A DNA stretch of 64,000 nucleotides from Rhodocyclales bacterium (GCA_026399435.1 JAPLQX010000040.1:19984-83983); one strand, 5' to 3'. Positions 53,137-62,425 are shown, counted from the stretch's first letter. Numbers and translations: made by a program. The notes: generated by a model not told the origin, from the sequence alone.

Positions 53137-54093
53137 CTAGCGCAAGACGCCCTGTTCCTCCAGATAACGCCGCGCGCCCGGATGCAGCAATTCGCGGCGG
53201 GGCAGCGCGGCGACCGTGTTTGCGATCGTGGTGTCGCGAGCCTGCGGCAGGCGTCCGGAGAACTGCGCTGCGCCGAGGTGCAGCGCGCGGCAGAAGCGAT
53301 ATACCTTGTCGTCGGGCAGGTTCTGCCGGGCGAGGATGAAGCTCCATGAACCGACCGACTCGACCGCTTCGGTTTGGCCCGGGAAGCTGTCGGGCGCCAG
53401 CGTCTGCAACTGCAGGAAGGGATGGCGGGTGCGGATGCGCTCTATCTGGTCGCGGTCCGGCGCGATGAAACGGCCGCCACTGGGCGCCGCCATCGCGACC
53501 GCGAAGACGGGCCAGCCGCGTCCGCCGCCCCACAGCGCGGCGACCCGGCCGTCGCGCAGCAGGGCCGGTCCGTCGCCGGCACGCTCGAGCATGATCGGAA
53601 CGAAATCCTTCTCGATGTCGAGTCCTATGCCGTCGAGCACATGGCGCGCCAGCAGCACCAGCCCCGAGCCGCGCGCGCCGAACACGACGGCTTTCCCTTT
53701 GAGATCGTCGATGCTGCGATAGGGACTGTCGGCACGCACGACGAACATGCCGGCGGTGGGATACATCGCGGCGACGATGCGCAAGGGCGAGTCTTCAGCG
53801 GCGCCCGCGGTGAAGGCCTCGTGCGCCGCCTCCCCCTGAACCAGCGCAAGGTCGATTGCCCCGGACTTGAGCAGCGCCAGGTTTTCCAGACTGCCGGAAG
53901 TGCTGCGCGGCTCGACGACAAGCAGCGGATCGACTTCGGCAACGGTCCGTACCAACGCCCGGCCATACACTTCGAAACCGCCACCGGCGGTCGCCGTGCC
54001 AAGAACGAGGTCGACGCGCGGCTGAGCCAGGGCGGGCAGTGCTGCCAGGATCGCCAGCAGGCAGAACCTGCGCCACGCGGACCCCTGATTCAT
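53137..54093 (-). CDS. TAXI-family TRAP solute receptor, orphan
   Basis: A periplasmic binding protein of the TAXI type. The 318-residue product has a signal peptide (WRRFCLLAILAALPALAQ). It has LVLGTATAGGGFEVYG, RSTSGSLENLALLKSGAIDLALVQGE and DLKGKAVVFGARGSG, the features of this family. TAXI proteins normally serve a fused 4TM-12TM TRAP permease, but no such permease is nearby. It lies 12 bases after the XRE-type gene, in what looks like a dksA-xre-TAXI operon. Confidence 0.85.
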   Translation of the reverse strand: MNQGSAWRRFCLLAILAALPALAQPRVDLVLGTATAGGGFEVYGRALVRTVAEVDPLLVVEPRSTSGSLENLALLKSGAIDLALVQGEAAHEAFTAGAAEDSPLRIVAAMYPTAGMFVVRADSPYRSIDDLKGKAVVFGARGSGLVLLARHVLDGIGLDIEKDFVPIMLERAGDGPALLRDGRVAALWGGGRGWPVFAVAMAAPSGGRFIAPDRDQIERIRTRHPFLQLQTLAPDSFPGQTEAVESVGSWSFILARQNLPDDKVYRFCRALHLGAAQFSGRLPQARDTTIANTVAALPRRELLHPGARRYLEEQGVLR

Positions 54094-54105
54094 CTCAGCG
54101 GCACT

Positions 54106-54819
54106 TCAGTCGATGCGCCTGGGGCTGCGTCCGCGAAATGCCATGGCCACTTCGAAGGCGGCGCGGGTGAAGCTCAGCACCGCGGCGAACTCCTTGTCGG
54201 TCAGCTGGCGTGCCTCGTCGTCGCCGCGGTAGATGTTGGCGAACTCGCGTTCGCGCGCCGACTGGATCAGCAGTTTGCCGACACCGAGTCCTTCGAGGCT
54301 GCGCCACAGGTCCGGATTGGAACTGCGGGTGAACTTCATGACGAAGCCGATCGGGTCGTTGCGGCCGAGGACCGCCGCCAGTCGCAGGACGAGTTCGAAG
54401 GGCACGGCGATGCGGCCGTTTTCCCAGGCTTCGATCAGGGACGGATCCCTGAGGTTGATCGCTGTTCCGACTTCGGTGATGGTCAGGCCGGCCGCCTTGC
54501 GCATGCGCCGCAGCGTCGCTCCGGTTTTGGCCCAGACGCCGGGTTCGGACAGTCCGGGCAGTACGGCCTTGAGCACATCGGCAGCGGCTTCCATCGGCTT
54601 GCCGCGGCTCAGCGCCCTGGCGATGTCGGTCGCCGTCTTCAGGGTTGCCGTAGCGCCGACCGAGGCGGCGCCCATGTCGAGCACCTTGCCGGCCATGCTG
54701 CGCATCTGGTCGACCAGGCCGGACTCGGCTTGCTCGGGCCTTGGCGGTTTCGGCGCCGGCTTTGCCTTGGCGCGTTTCTTCACCGGCGTCTTGCGTTTGG
54801 GAGTGGTCGCGGCGACCAT
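54106..54819 (-). CDS. XRE-type helix-turn-helix protein with a Lys/Pro-rich N-terminus
   Basis: A probable DNA-binding protein. The first 30 of 237 residues are basic and Ala/Pro-rich (KRKTPVKKRAKAKPAPKPP), like histone-like tails. A helical region follows (about 40-95), then an XRE helix-turn-helix (LRRMRKAAGLTITEVGTAINLRDPSLIEAWENGR, about 100-135), then a helical C-terminal part. ATG 54819 follows AAAGGAGATGCC. It is 31 bases downstream of dksA. A chromatin-like or granule-segregation role is possible but unproven. Confidence 0.8.
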   Translation of the reverse strand: MVAATTPKRKTPVKKRAKAKPAPKPPRPEQAESGLVDQMRSMAGKVLDMGAASVGATATLKTATDIARALSRGKPMEAAADVLKAVLPGLSEPGVWAKTGATLRRMRKAAGLTITEVGTAINLRDPSLIEAWENGRIAVPFELVLRLAAVLGRNDPIGFVMKFTRSSNPDLWRSLEGLGVGKLLIQSAREREFANIYRGDDEARQLTDKEFAAVLSFTRAAFEVAMAFRGRSPRRID

Positions 54820-54850
54820 GGCATCTCCTTTCAGGGCAGCGCGTGGTTGA

Positions 54851-55273
54851 TTACTTGCCCTGTATCCGCTGGCGGGATTCGTGCCGCTCCTGCGCTTCGA
54901 TCGAGAACACCGTAGTCGGGCGCGCCAGAAGCCGCCGCAAGCCGATCGGTTCGCCGGTTTCCTCGCAGAAGCCGAATTGGCCGGTCTCGATGCGCTGCAA
55001 GGCGGCGTCCACCCGCGGCAGCATCTTGCGCTCGCGATCGCGGATGCGCAGTTCGATGGAGTTCTCCTCTTCGATGGTGGCGCGATCGTTGGGATCGGCT
55101 TCCGCCTCGCCATCGCGCAGGTGATCGATGGTCATGCTGGCGTTGTCGATGAGATCCTGACGTTGCCTGCGCAGCAGATCGCGGAAAAAGTCGAGCTGTT
55201 GTGCGTTCATGTAGGCGCTGCTGGGCATCGCCAGCAGGGCTTTCTCGCTAAGTGGTACTTGCAGGGTGGGCAT
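54851..55273 (-). CDS. dksA: DksA/TraR family RNA polymerase-binding regulator with a degenerate zinc site
   Basis: Binds the RNA polymerase secondary channel and works with ppGpp. The 140-residue product has the long coiled coil (FFRDLLRRQRQDLIDNA, then DPNDRATIEEENSIELRIRDRE) with the tip motif DPNDRA. The globular domain reads FGFCEETGEPIGLRRLLARPTT and then FSIEAQERHE. Only the first of the four zinc-binding Cys remains (pattern C-x2-T ... S-x2-A). This makes it a zinc-independent type, as reported for DksA2-like proteins. It heads the operon with the XRE and TAXI genes. Confidence 0.9.
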   Translation of the reverse strand: MPTLQVPLSEKALLAMPSSAYMNAQQLDFFRDLLRRQRQDLIDNASMTIDHLRDGEAEADPNDRATIEEENSIELRIRDRERKMLPRVDAALQRIETGQFGFCEETGEPIGLRRLLARPTTVFSIEAQERHESRQRIQGK

Positions 55274-55347
55274 CGCTGGATTTCCTGGGTCGCTGTTCGG
55301 TAATATCGTTTGTGGTCAAGCCCGGGCTGCACTTGACTGCGGCCGTC

Positions 55348-55357
55348 GGGGGGGGGG
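55348..55357. repeat. Homopolymeric G tract (10 G) upstream of dksA
   Basis: Ten consecutive G (C on the dksA strand) lie 75-84 bases before the dksA ATG, in the 171-base gap between dksA and the molybdenum hydroxylase gene. Tracts of this length can slip during replication. No promoter element could be placed with confidence, so any effect on dksA is open. Confidence 0.6.
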
Positions 55358-55444
55358 CGAAACCCGCTACTCTATCGAAAGACGGGGCGGACGTCAGCGG
55401 AATCTCGTAGGGTGTTGCCGGCGTCAGAAAGGCCAGCCGCTGTT

Positions 55445-57598
55445 TCACGCCCTGCGCAGGTCGTGGTGCTTGAGCGGCAGCGAGCGGACGCGCTTGCCGG
55501 TGGCGGCGAAGACGGCGTTGCACACGGCCGCGGTCAGCGGCAGGATCGCCGGTTCGCCGTGACCACCCCAGAAGCCGCCGGTGGGCACCAGCACGGTTTC
55601 GACCTTGGGCATGTCCGATATCTGCGGCAGCGGGAAATCGTGGAAATTCGATTCCACGATGCGCCCGTTCTTCACGCGGTTCTCCTGGTAGAGGATGCTG
55701 CCGAGGCCGTAGATGACGTTGCCCTCGGCCTGCGCCCGGCAGGTGTCCGGGTTCACGACGTGACCCGAGTCGATGGCGACGACGATGCGCTGCACCTTGA
55801 CCTCCCCCTTCACGCTCACCGATACCTCCGCCACCATCGCGGCGTAACTGCCGAAGCCGTCCACGACAGCAAGACCGCGGTGGATGCCCTGCGGCAACGG
55901 TGTTCCCCAGCCCGCCGCCTTCACCACAGCTTCGAGGACGAGGCGATTCTTGTCGCCCGGCTTCAGCATCGCCAGCCGGTACTCGACCGGATCTCTGCCC
56001 GCGGCGACGGCCAGTTCGTCGATGAAGCACTCGCGATAGAACGCGTTCTGCTGTCCCGGCGCACGCCAGAAACCGACGGGGACATGGCCGTTGCGCATCG
56101 CGTAATCGACCTGCTGGTTCGGCACCGCATAAGGCATGTCGCTCAGGGTGCGCACTGCCGTAAAGTCGATGCCGTCCTTGCCCAGAGCCTTCGGCATCAG
56201 AACCTTCAAGATCGACGGACAGGCAATCCGTGTGTGCATGGCGATGAGATTGCCTTTGGCATCGAGGCCCGCTTTCATGCGCACCATGCTCGCCGGGCGG
56301 TAGTAGCCGTGCTGCATGTCCTCTTCGCGCGACCACATCATCTTCACCGGCTTGCCCGGCATCGCCATCGCAATCCTCACGCCCTGCCGGACGAAATCCT
56401 GCGGGCCGCCGCGGCGGCCGAATCCGCCGCCGAGCATCATCTTGTGCACTTCCACCTTCTCCAGAGGCAGTCCGGCCGTCTCGGCGGCTGTCTCCAGCGA
56501 GGCTTCGCCGTTCTGCGTCGAGGTCCACACTTCGAGGAAGCCCTCGGGCTTCAGCCACGCCGTGCAGGTCTGCGGCTCCATGGTGGCGTGGTTGAGGTAG
56601 GGCGAGGAGTACTCGGCCTCGATCACCCTGGTCGCGCTTTTCATCGCCGCATCCGTATCGCCGAGCTTGCGCGCCTGGGGCAGGCCGGGCTCGGCGAGGC
56701 CCTCGCGCAGCATGGCCGTAATGGTCTCGCTGGAGACGTTGCCGTTGGCGCCGGCATCCCATTCGATCTTGAGTTTCCGCAGCGCCTGGTCGGCGCGCCA
56801 CCAACTGTCGGCAACGACGGCGACGAAATCGGTTTCGCGCACCACCTTCTTCACGCCGCGCATCTTCTCGGCGGCGCCGGCATCGAGGCTCTTCAGCGTG
56901 CCGCCGAACACCGGGCACTGTGCGATCGAGGCGTGCAGCATGCCGGGCAGCACCACGTCGACCCCGAATACCGGCTTGCCCCTGACCTTGTCCGGAATGT
57001 CGAAGCGATGCATCGGCTTGCCGGCGATCTTCCAGTCCTTCGGGTCGCGCAGGGCGACGTCTTTCGGTGGTTCCAGCTTCGCCGCCTCGCCGGCCACCTC
57101 GCCGTAGCGCAGGGTGCGCCTGCTCGGCCCGTGGGTGATCACGCCGCGCTCGACCGTGCATTCGGCCGCCGGTACCTTCCAGCGCGCGGCGGCAGCATTG
57201 ATCAGCATGATGCGCGCCGCGGCGCCGGCCTTGCGCACATAGTCGTGCGAACCGCGCACGCCCTGGCTGCCGCCGGTGGACATCGAGCCCCAGATGCGCT
57301 TGCGGCGGATGTGCTCGTTGGGCGAGGCGAACTCGGAGCTGACCTTGGCCCAGTCGCAGTCCAGCTCCTCGGCCACCAGTTGCGCCAGGGCGGTATAGGT
57401 GCCCTGGCCCATTTCGGAGCGTGCGATGCGCACCACCACCCGGTCATCGGGATGGATCACCACCCAGGCATTGACTTCGGTGACCGGTGCCCTGGATGAA
57501 ATCGCGGCCTTGGCGACGAGCGGGAAGGAAAATTCGAGCGAGAGTCCGCCGCCCAGCGCGACGGATGCCTTGAGAAATTCGCGACGATTGATTTTCAT
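55445..57598 (-). CDS. Xanthine dehydrogenase family molybdopterin-binding subunit (IorB type)
   Basis: The large catalytic subunit of a molybdenum hydroxylase, like isoquinoline 1-oxidoreductase or an aldehyde dehydrogenase of that class. The 717-residue protein begins MKINRREFLKASVALGGG, a twin-arginine-like signal, which suggests a periplasmic location. Cofactor-site segments include GSMSTGGSQGVRGSH, MLGGGFGRRGGPQDF, VGFWRAPGQQNAFYRECF and the late GGFWGGHGEPAILP with the probable catalytic Glu. It lies five bases after the [2Fe-2S] subunit gene. No FAD subunit is present, so electrons probably go to a cytochrome. Confidence 0.9.
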   Translation of the reverse strand: MKINRREFLKASVALGGGLSLEFSFPLVAKAAISSRAPVTEVNAWVVIHPDDRVVVRIARSEMGQGTYTALAQLVAEELDCDWAKVSSEFASPNEHIRRKRIWGSMSTGGSQGVRGSHDYVRKAGAAARIMLINAAAARWKVPAAECTVERGVITHGPSRRTLRYGEVAGEAAKLEPPKDVALRDPKDWKIAGKPMHRFDIPDKVRGKPVFGVDVVLPGMLHASIAQCPVFGGTLKSLDAGAAEKMRGVKKVVRETDFVAVVADSWWRADQALRKLKIEWDAGANGNVSSETITAMLREGLAEPGLPQARKLGDTDAAMKSATRVIEAEYSSPYLNHATMEPQTCTAWLKPEGFLEVWTSTQNGEASLETAAETAGLPLEKVEVHKMMLGGGFGRRGGPQDFVRQGVRIAMAMPGKPVKMMWSREEDMQHGYYRPASMVRMKAGLDAKGNLIAMHTRIACPSILKVLMPKALGKDGIDFTAVRTLSDMPYAVPNQQVDYAMRNGHVPVGFWRAPGQQNAFYRECFIDELAVAAGRDPVEYRLAMLKPGDKNRLVLEAVVKAAGWGTPLPQGIHRGLAVVDGFGSYAAMVAEVSVSVKGEVKVQRIVVAIDSGHVVNPDTCRAQAEGNVIYGLGSILYQENRVKNGRIVESNFHDFPLPQISDMPKVETVLVPTGGFWGGHGEPAILPLTAAVCNAVFAATGKRVRSLPLKHHDLRRA

Positions 57599-57603
57599 GG
57601 CAT

Positions 57604-58083
57604 TCACCCCTGGGCCTTCTTCGCCGCAGCGGACGCCGGGCTCGCAGCGACGGCGTGGATCGCCTCGCGCACCCGGGTGTAGGTTCCGCAACGGCACAGA
57701 TTGGTCATCGCCCGGTCGATGTCGGCGTCGGAGGGCTTGGGTTTCTGCGCCAGCAACGCGGCCGCCGACATGATCATGCCGGTCTGGCAGTAGCCGCACT
57801 GCGGCACCTCGTGCTCGATCCAGGCCTCCTGCAGCGGATGCAGTCCACTACCGCCGAGTCCCTCGATGGTCACCACGGCCTTGCCCACCGCAGCCGACGC
57901 GGGGACGACGCAGGAACGCACCGGCGCGCCATCGACATGAACCGTGCAGGCGCCGCACAAGGCGACGCCGCAGCCGTACTTGGTGCCGAGCAGGCCCAGG
58001 TGGTCACGCAGGACCCACAGCAGGGGCATGTCCGGCTCGACATCGACCTGGTGCAGCTTGCCATTCACGTTGAGTTTGAGCAT
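57604..58083 (-). CDS. [2Fe-2S] subunit of the molybdenum hydroxylase (IorA type)
   Basis: The electron-transfer subunit partnering the gene at 55445. The 159-residue product has a plant-type ferredoxin domain with [16 protein letters not shown] and a fourth Cys in RSCVVP. A helical second [2Fe-2S] domain has [11 protein letters not shown] and the final [17 protein letters not shown] 58083 follows GGGAGGTCAC. The pair forms a two-gene operon of the IorAB class. Confidence 0.93.
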   Translation of the reverse strand: MLKLNVNGKLHQVDVEPDMPLLWVLRDHLGLLGTKYGCGVALCGACTVHVDGAPVRSCVVPASAAVGKAVVTIEGLGGSGLHPLQEAWIEHEVPQCGYCQTGMIMSAAALLAQKPKPSDADIDRAMTNLCRCGTYTRVREAIHAVAASPASAAAKKAQG

Positions 58084-58291
58084 GTGACCTCCCGTGGAGA
58101 TGTGACGATGCCATTGGCGATGGGGGCTACAAACATCGATCCGGCGACGCAAGAGCGAGTATTTCGCGATTGGCGGCGGTGGTCAAGCGCATTGATTGCT
58201 TCGCGCACAGGACAGCTTTCGCGGCCTTTGCTACCGCGATTCCGGTTCGGCTAAGAAAGTCGACGCTGGTCGCTTTTGCCGGATGGGAGTC

Positions 58292-59074
58292 TCAGCAGGG
58301 CACGAACCAGCGGTCGCCGTTGGCGCCCAGTTCGCGCAGGGGATGGCCGTAGAGCCGGCTCAAATTGGCCGCCGTAATCACTTCAGCGGCAGGGCCGGCC
58401 AGCCATTCATTGTTGCCGAAGAGCAGCAGGGCCTGGCGGCAGTAGCGGGCGGCGAAGCCGGGGTCGTGCAGCACCGCGATGATGGCGGCACCTGCGGCCG
58501 CGCGGCGGGTGAGCAGTTCCATCACTGCGACCTGATGCGAAAGATCGAGATGGGTCAGCGGCTCGTCGAGCAGGAGCAATTGCGGTTCCTGGGCCAGCAA
58601 CTGGGCCACCGCCAGACGCTGGCGCTCGCCGCCGGACAGGGTTTGCACTTCGCGTTCGGCGAGGCCGTTGAGGCCGAGCTCATTCAGCGCCGCTTCGGCG
58701 ATGCGACGGTCGTCGGCCGACTCCCAGTCCCAGCGGCCCAGGTGGGGGTGGCGACCGACCAGCACGGTTTCCATGACGGTGGAGGCAAAGGGGTCGAACT
58801 GGTGCTGCGAGAGATAGCCGCGGACGCGGGCCATTGCCCGCGCACCCGCGCCCAGGCTGGCGTGCGGCAGCGCCAGGCCGGCAACGCGTAGGCCGCCGCT
58901 CTGCTGCGGCCGCAATCCGGCCAGGGTGGCGAGCAGGGTCGATTTGCCGGCGCCGTTGCGCCCGAGGATGGCCCACGACTCTCCCGCCTCGACGCGCCAG
59001 TCCAGATCGCGGCAGATGCGGTGGCCGCCGATGTTGACCTCGAGTCGTGTCGTTTGCAGCAGCGGCGTGTTCAT
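58292..59074 (-). CDS. btuD: Cobalamin ABC transporter ATPase
   Basis: The ATP-hydrolysing subunit for B12 uptake. The 260-residue product has Walker A GRNGAGKS near residue 40, the Q-loop QHQFDPF, the signature LSGGERQRLAVAQLL, Walker B LLLLDEP and the switch His in VLHDPG. The overall form fits the FecE/BtuD class. It lies seven bases after the permease gene, downstream of the riboswitch-led TonB receptor gene. Siderophore transport would be the alternative, but the riboswitch points to cobalamin. Confidence 0.88.
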   Translation of the reverse strand: MNTPLLQTTRLEVNIGGHRICRDLDWRVEAGESWAILGRNGAGKSTLLATLAGLRPQQSGGLRVAGLALPHASLGAGARAMARVRGYLSQHQFDPFASTVMETVLVGRHPHLGRWDWESADDRRIAEAALNELGLNGLAEREVQTLSGGERQRLAVAQLLAQEPQLLLLDEPLTHLDLSHQVAVMELLTRRAAAGAAIIAVLHDPGFAARYCRQALLLFGNNEWLAGPAAEVITAANLSRLYGHPLRELGANGDRWFVPC

Positions 59075-59081
59075 GGCCGGC

Positions 59082-60086
59082 TCATTGGTGCTCGTGCGGC
59101 TGGCGCCCGAGCAGGAACAGGAACACCGGCACGCCGAGCAGCGCGGTGAGCACGCCGACGGGCAGTTGCTGCGGAGCGATCACGGTGCGCGCCAGCGTGT
59201 CGGCCAGCACCAGCAGGCTGCCGCCGAAGAGTGCCGATGCCGGCAGCAGCAGGCGCTGGTCGTTGCCCCATCCCAGCCTGATCATCGCCAGCCGCACCAG
59301 ATGCGGCACCACGAGGCCGATGAAGCCTATGCTGCCAGCGGTCGTCACCGCCACCGCGGTCAGCAGCGACGCCAGTACATAGATGCCGCGCTTGACTTGC
59401 TTTACCGAGACGCCAAGCGCCTGGGCGAGCGTATCGCCGCGCGACAGCAGATTCAGCTCGCGGGCGAAGGGCAGCGTGACGACCAGTCCCAGCGTCAGCG
59501 TCGCCAGGGCCGGCCACGGGCTGATCGCGTGTCCCAGATCGCCCATGAGCCAGAACAGCATGCCGCGCAATCCCTCCTCCGGCGCAACCGACAGGATCAG
59601 CGCGACGATTGCGCCACAGCCGGCGGCGACGATGACGCCGGTGAGCAGGAGGCGCGAGCGGGTCCAACTGCTGTCGCCGTGGGCCAGGCCGAATACCAAT
59701 AGCATGGCGGCAAGGGCGCCGGCGAAGGCGGCAAGGTTCATCAAGGCCAGCGTGAGCCCCGCCAGCACGGCCGACAGCGCCCCTACCGCGGCGCCACCGG
59801 AGATGCCCAGCACATAAGGATCGGCCAGCGGATTGCGCAACAGCACCTGCATCAGCGTGCCGGCCAGTGCCAGCAGGCCGCCACAGGCGAATGCCGCCAG
59901 CGCGCGGGGCAGGCGCAGGCCGTTGATCACCTCGACCGCCAGCCCGCCCGTGTTGCCGCTCAGTGCGCAGAGGACATCGGCCGCCGACACCGGCAGGCTG
60001 CCCGCCGCCAGGGCGACGAGCAGGCTCAGCAACGCCAGTCCGATCAGGGCGGCGAGGCTGAGCAGGGCGCGGCGGCGGGTGGGCAT
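59082..60086 (-). CDS. btuC: Cobalamin ABC transporter permease (FecCD family)
   Basis: The membrane channel for B12. The 334-residue protein has about ten helices and family motifs LPRALAAFACGGLLALAGTLMQVLLRNPLADPYVLGISGGAAVGA, seen in part as GTLMQVLLRNPLADPYVLG, then GSIGFIGLVVPHLVR and GVLTALLGVPVFLFLL. It lies between the receptor and the ATPase genes. Together with btuF at 49986 these make a full outer- to inner-membrane route. Confidence 0.9.
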   Translation of the reverse strand: MPTRRRALLSLAALIGLALLSLLVALAAGSLPVSAADVLCALSGNTGGLAVEVINGLRLPRALAAFACGGLLALAGTLMQVLLRNPLADPYVLGISGGAAVGALSAVLAGLTLALMNLAAFAGALAAMLLVFGLAHGDSSWTRSRLLLTGVIVAAGCGAIVALILSVAPEEGLRGMLFWLMGDLGHAISPWPALATLTLGLVVTLPFARELNLLSRGDTLAQALGVSVKQVKRGIYVLASLLTAVAVTTAGSIGFIGLVVPHLVRLAMIRLGWGNDQRLLLPASALFGGSLLVLADTLARTVIAPQQLPVGVLTALLGVPVFLFLLGRQPHEHQ

Positions 60087-60142
60087 GATTCAGTTACGGT
60101 AACGGGTGGCGGACACTGGTGGTCAAGTGGTGCATCGGAGGA

Positions 60143-62110
60143 TTAGAGCTTGAGTTCAGCCGAAACCATTACCCGGCGCCCGAGTTCCGGATAGGCGTTG
60201 AAGCTGGTCGGTGCGACAGCGCTGTTGGTGATTGCGTATGAGTAATAGCGCTTGTCGAACAGGTTGTCCACGGCCAGGGCCCAGGTCCAGGTTCCCACGG
60301 CATGGCTGTACTTGAGGTCCAGCAGATCGTAGGCGGGCATCTTGCGGAAGGCGTTGATCTGGTCATTGTCATAGCGTTGTTCGCCGACATGGCGCCAGCC
60401 GCCGGTCAGTTGGCGCCCTGCGGCGATGCGCCAGGCAGCGTTCAGGCTGAGCATCTGATCCGGTACCAGGGGAACATCCTTGCCAGAGACATCAATACCT
60501 CCATAGGAACCCGAGCGGAAGGTAGCGCGAGTCTGGCGGAAATTCGCTGACACATCGAGAGCCGCCAGCGGGCGCCAGTGTCCTTCCAGTTCGACGCCGG
60601 TACGACGGGTCGGCGAAAGATTCGTATTTGCGCCGCCAAAAAATGGCGGCGTGCCGAAGGCCGGGAACGGGATGAAATGAATCTCGTTGGTCAGGTTCGA
60701 CGCAAACCACGCGGCCCGGAGCCGATTCGCACTGCTGCCGAATTCGATTCCAAGTTCAGTGTCACGTGACTCCTGCGGCAGCAGAGGAGATGCAAGGCCG
60801 ACATTTTCATCTACCGTTGCCAGACGGAAACTGGTACCGGTGCGGCCGTAGGCGCTTGAGTGCTCGGTCATCTGCTGGCGCAGGCCAAGCTCCCACGCGT
60901 CGAGCTTGCTGGTGCGATTCACGGCCGAAGTTCCGTCAAACGAGCGCTGCCAGCGAATGCCTCCTGTCAGCAGCGTGCCCGGGCGCAAGCGCAGACGCTC
61001 TTGCGCATACAGCGCGTCACTGTCCTGACTGGCGATCGTCAGGCCACCGAAGTTATTGGTCTGCCGGTAGTTCCAGCGCGCGTTATCCCATCCCGCAACC
61101 AACTCGCTTGCGCCACCGGGACCTCTGTGCGGCAGGCGCAGGCGGGGCGTGAAGCTCACGCGCTGCGTATCTGTGTCGGAGACAAAGCCGAAGGCGACGA
61201 AATCCGCCCGGGCCTGACGGTTGCGCACATCCAGTTCGGCGGAAAGCTCGTTGTCGCCGAAACGACGGCTGCCGCCGATACCGGCATGCCAGGTTTCGGT
61301 ATTCGAATGGTCATTGGGATTGGTTGCCGCACGCGGCGCACTGCTTAGCTGCGCTTCGGTCCGCGCTCCCGGCAAACCGAGTGCCTGGCGACCTGTCCCG
61401 AACTTCAGGCCGAGTTCGCTCTCCGCACCGCGATAGCGCAGGGTACCCTCCACGTTATCTTCATTGACGTGGTTGTTCTGGCGATAATTGGCCGCGGTAT
61501 GGCGATTGGCGTTGAGCATGAAGCCAACGGGTCCGGCATTGAATTCCATGCCGGCACGCAGGTCGGCTGTGTCATAGCTACCGTAGCTGGCACCCAGGGT
61601 GAATACCTCGCCTTCGGCACCCGGCGCGCGGGTAACGATATTGATCGTGCCCCCGGTGGCGCCGCTGCCAAACAGAACTGCGCCGGTCCCGCGCAAGATT
61701 TCGATACGCTCGATGGCGCTCAGCGGAATCGAGGTCAGGCGAGTCGTGGCGAGTTCGTTTTCGTTGATGCGTTGACCATCGAGCAGGATCAATGTGTTCT
61801 GGTCACCGGTCGCGCCAAATCCGCGCAGGTCAATCTGCCAGTTCGGGTCACCAGCGCTGTTGCGGGCATGAACGCCGCCGAGCTTGACCAGTACCTCGGG
61901 GATTGTGGTGGCCGAAGAACGCGCGATATCTGCTGCAGTGATGACGGAAACTCCCGCTGCGATCTGTTCGGTACCGCCGCCGAACCTGTTGCCCGAAACA
62001 ACGACCGTTGCTTCGTCGGCCGCTGACGCGGGAAATGAAGCCAGACAGACGGCGGACAGCAAGGAAATACGGGAAAAATGGCGCGCAGTGCGGCCGTGGA
62101 TCTTGGACAT
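60143..62110 (-). CDS. btuB: TonB-dependent outer-membrane cobalamin receptor (BtuB-like)
   Basis: Imports cobalamin across the outer membrane with TonB energy. The 655-residue product has a signal peptide (ending FPASA, about residue 30) and a TonB-box-like segment EATVVVSGNRF. It has a plug domain (VSVITAADIARSSATTIPEVL, then RIEILRGTGAVLFGSGATGGTINIVT) and a C-terminal barrel. The barrel ends in RRVMVSAELKL, with aromatic DNLFDKRYYSYA just before. The Shine-Dalgarno is AAGGGAG. The cobalamin riboswitch directly upstream is the main reason to call it BtuB rather than a siderophore receptor. Confidence 0.9.
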   Translation of the reverse strand: MSKIHGRTARHFSRISLLSAVCLASFPASAADEATVVVSGNRFGGGTEQIAAGVSVITAADIARSSATTIPEVLVKLGGVHARNSAGDPNWQIDLRGFGATGDQNTLILLDGQRINENELATTRLTSIPLSAIERIEILRGTGAVLFGSGATGGTINIVTRAPGAEGEVFTLGASYGSYDTADLRAGMEFNAGPVGFMLNANRHTAANYRQNNHVNEDNVEGTLRYRGAESELGLKFGTGRQALGLPGARTEAQLSSAPRAATNPNDHSNTETWHAGIGGSRRFGDNELSAELDVRNRQARADFVAFGFVSDTDTQRVSFTPRLRLPHRGPGGASELVAGWDNARWNYRQTNNFGGLTIASQDSDALYAQERLRLRPGTLLTGGIRWQRSFDGTSAVNRTSKLDAWELGLRQQMTEHSSAYGRTGTSFRLATVDENVGLASPLLPQESRDTELGIEFGSSANRLRAAWFASNLTNEIHFIPFPAFGTPPFFGGANTNLSPTRRTGVELEGHWRPLAALDVSANFRQTRATFRSGSYGGIDVSGKDVPLVPDQMLSLNAAWRIAAGRQLTGGWRHVGEQRYDNDQINAFRKMPAYDLLDLKYSHAVGTWTWALAVDNLFDKRYYSYAITNSAVAPTSFNAYPELGRRVMVSAELKL

Positions 62111-62253
62111 TAAAACTCCCTTCGCGGCCAGCGTCCCCGCAGGCCATAACATTGCATGAACGAAAGTGCGAAGGGGAGAAGGGACGGAAGCGGCCGAATG
62201 GAGACGGCAGCTGACGCACACTGCCTCCCCGCAGCGCTTTCAACGAATGTCCT

Positions 62254-62425
62254 TGGCCGGTCTCCGGGCTCGGAAGTCTTAGTTCATCGCCTTCCCGGGT
62301 TCGACCCAGTGGCGTGTTGATGAACTCGCACTTCCTTACCGTTGCGGGGGCAGCGCCGGAATTGAGGGTTTGGCTCTCACCGGCTTCCCGTTTCACCCGG
62401 CATGCAAACCATGCACGGGCACCAC
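62254..62425 (-). promoter_or_regulatory. Cobalamin (AdoCbl) riboswitch of the btuB operon
   Basis: Read on the minus strand, the conserved parts of the class occur in order: GTGCCCGTGC, GGGAAGCCGGTGAGA, CGCTGCCCCCGCAACGGTAA, GCCACTGG, GGGAAGGCG and GAGCCCGGAGACCGGCC. It ends about 145 bases before the btuB ATG. Binding of coenzyme B12 should lower expression of btuB, btuC and btuD. An extended -10 element (TGCTATACT on the minus strand, 62439-62447) lies just upstream and would start transcription near 62432. Confidence 0.95.

Noticed and set aside
52738..53349. A 203-codon plus-strand frame in the gap next to the NRAMP gene
   Set aside because: It starts within an inverted repeat, runs over the dispersed repeat and then antisense into the TAXI gene, and shows no domain.
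55248..57161. A 637-codon minus-strand frame overlapping the molybdenum hydroxylase gene
   Set aside because: It is out of frame with the clear IorB-type protein and reads as Arg/Gly-rich noise. It also crosses the poly-G tract.
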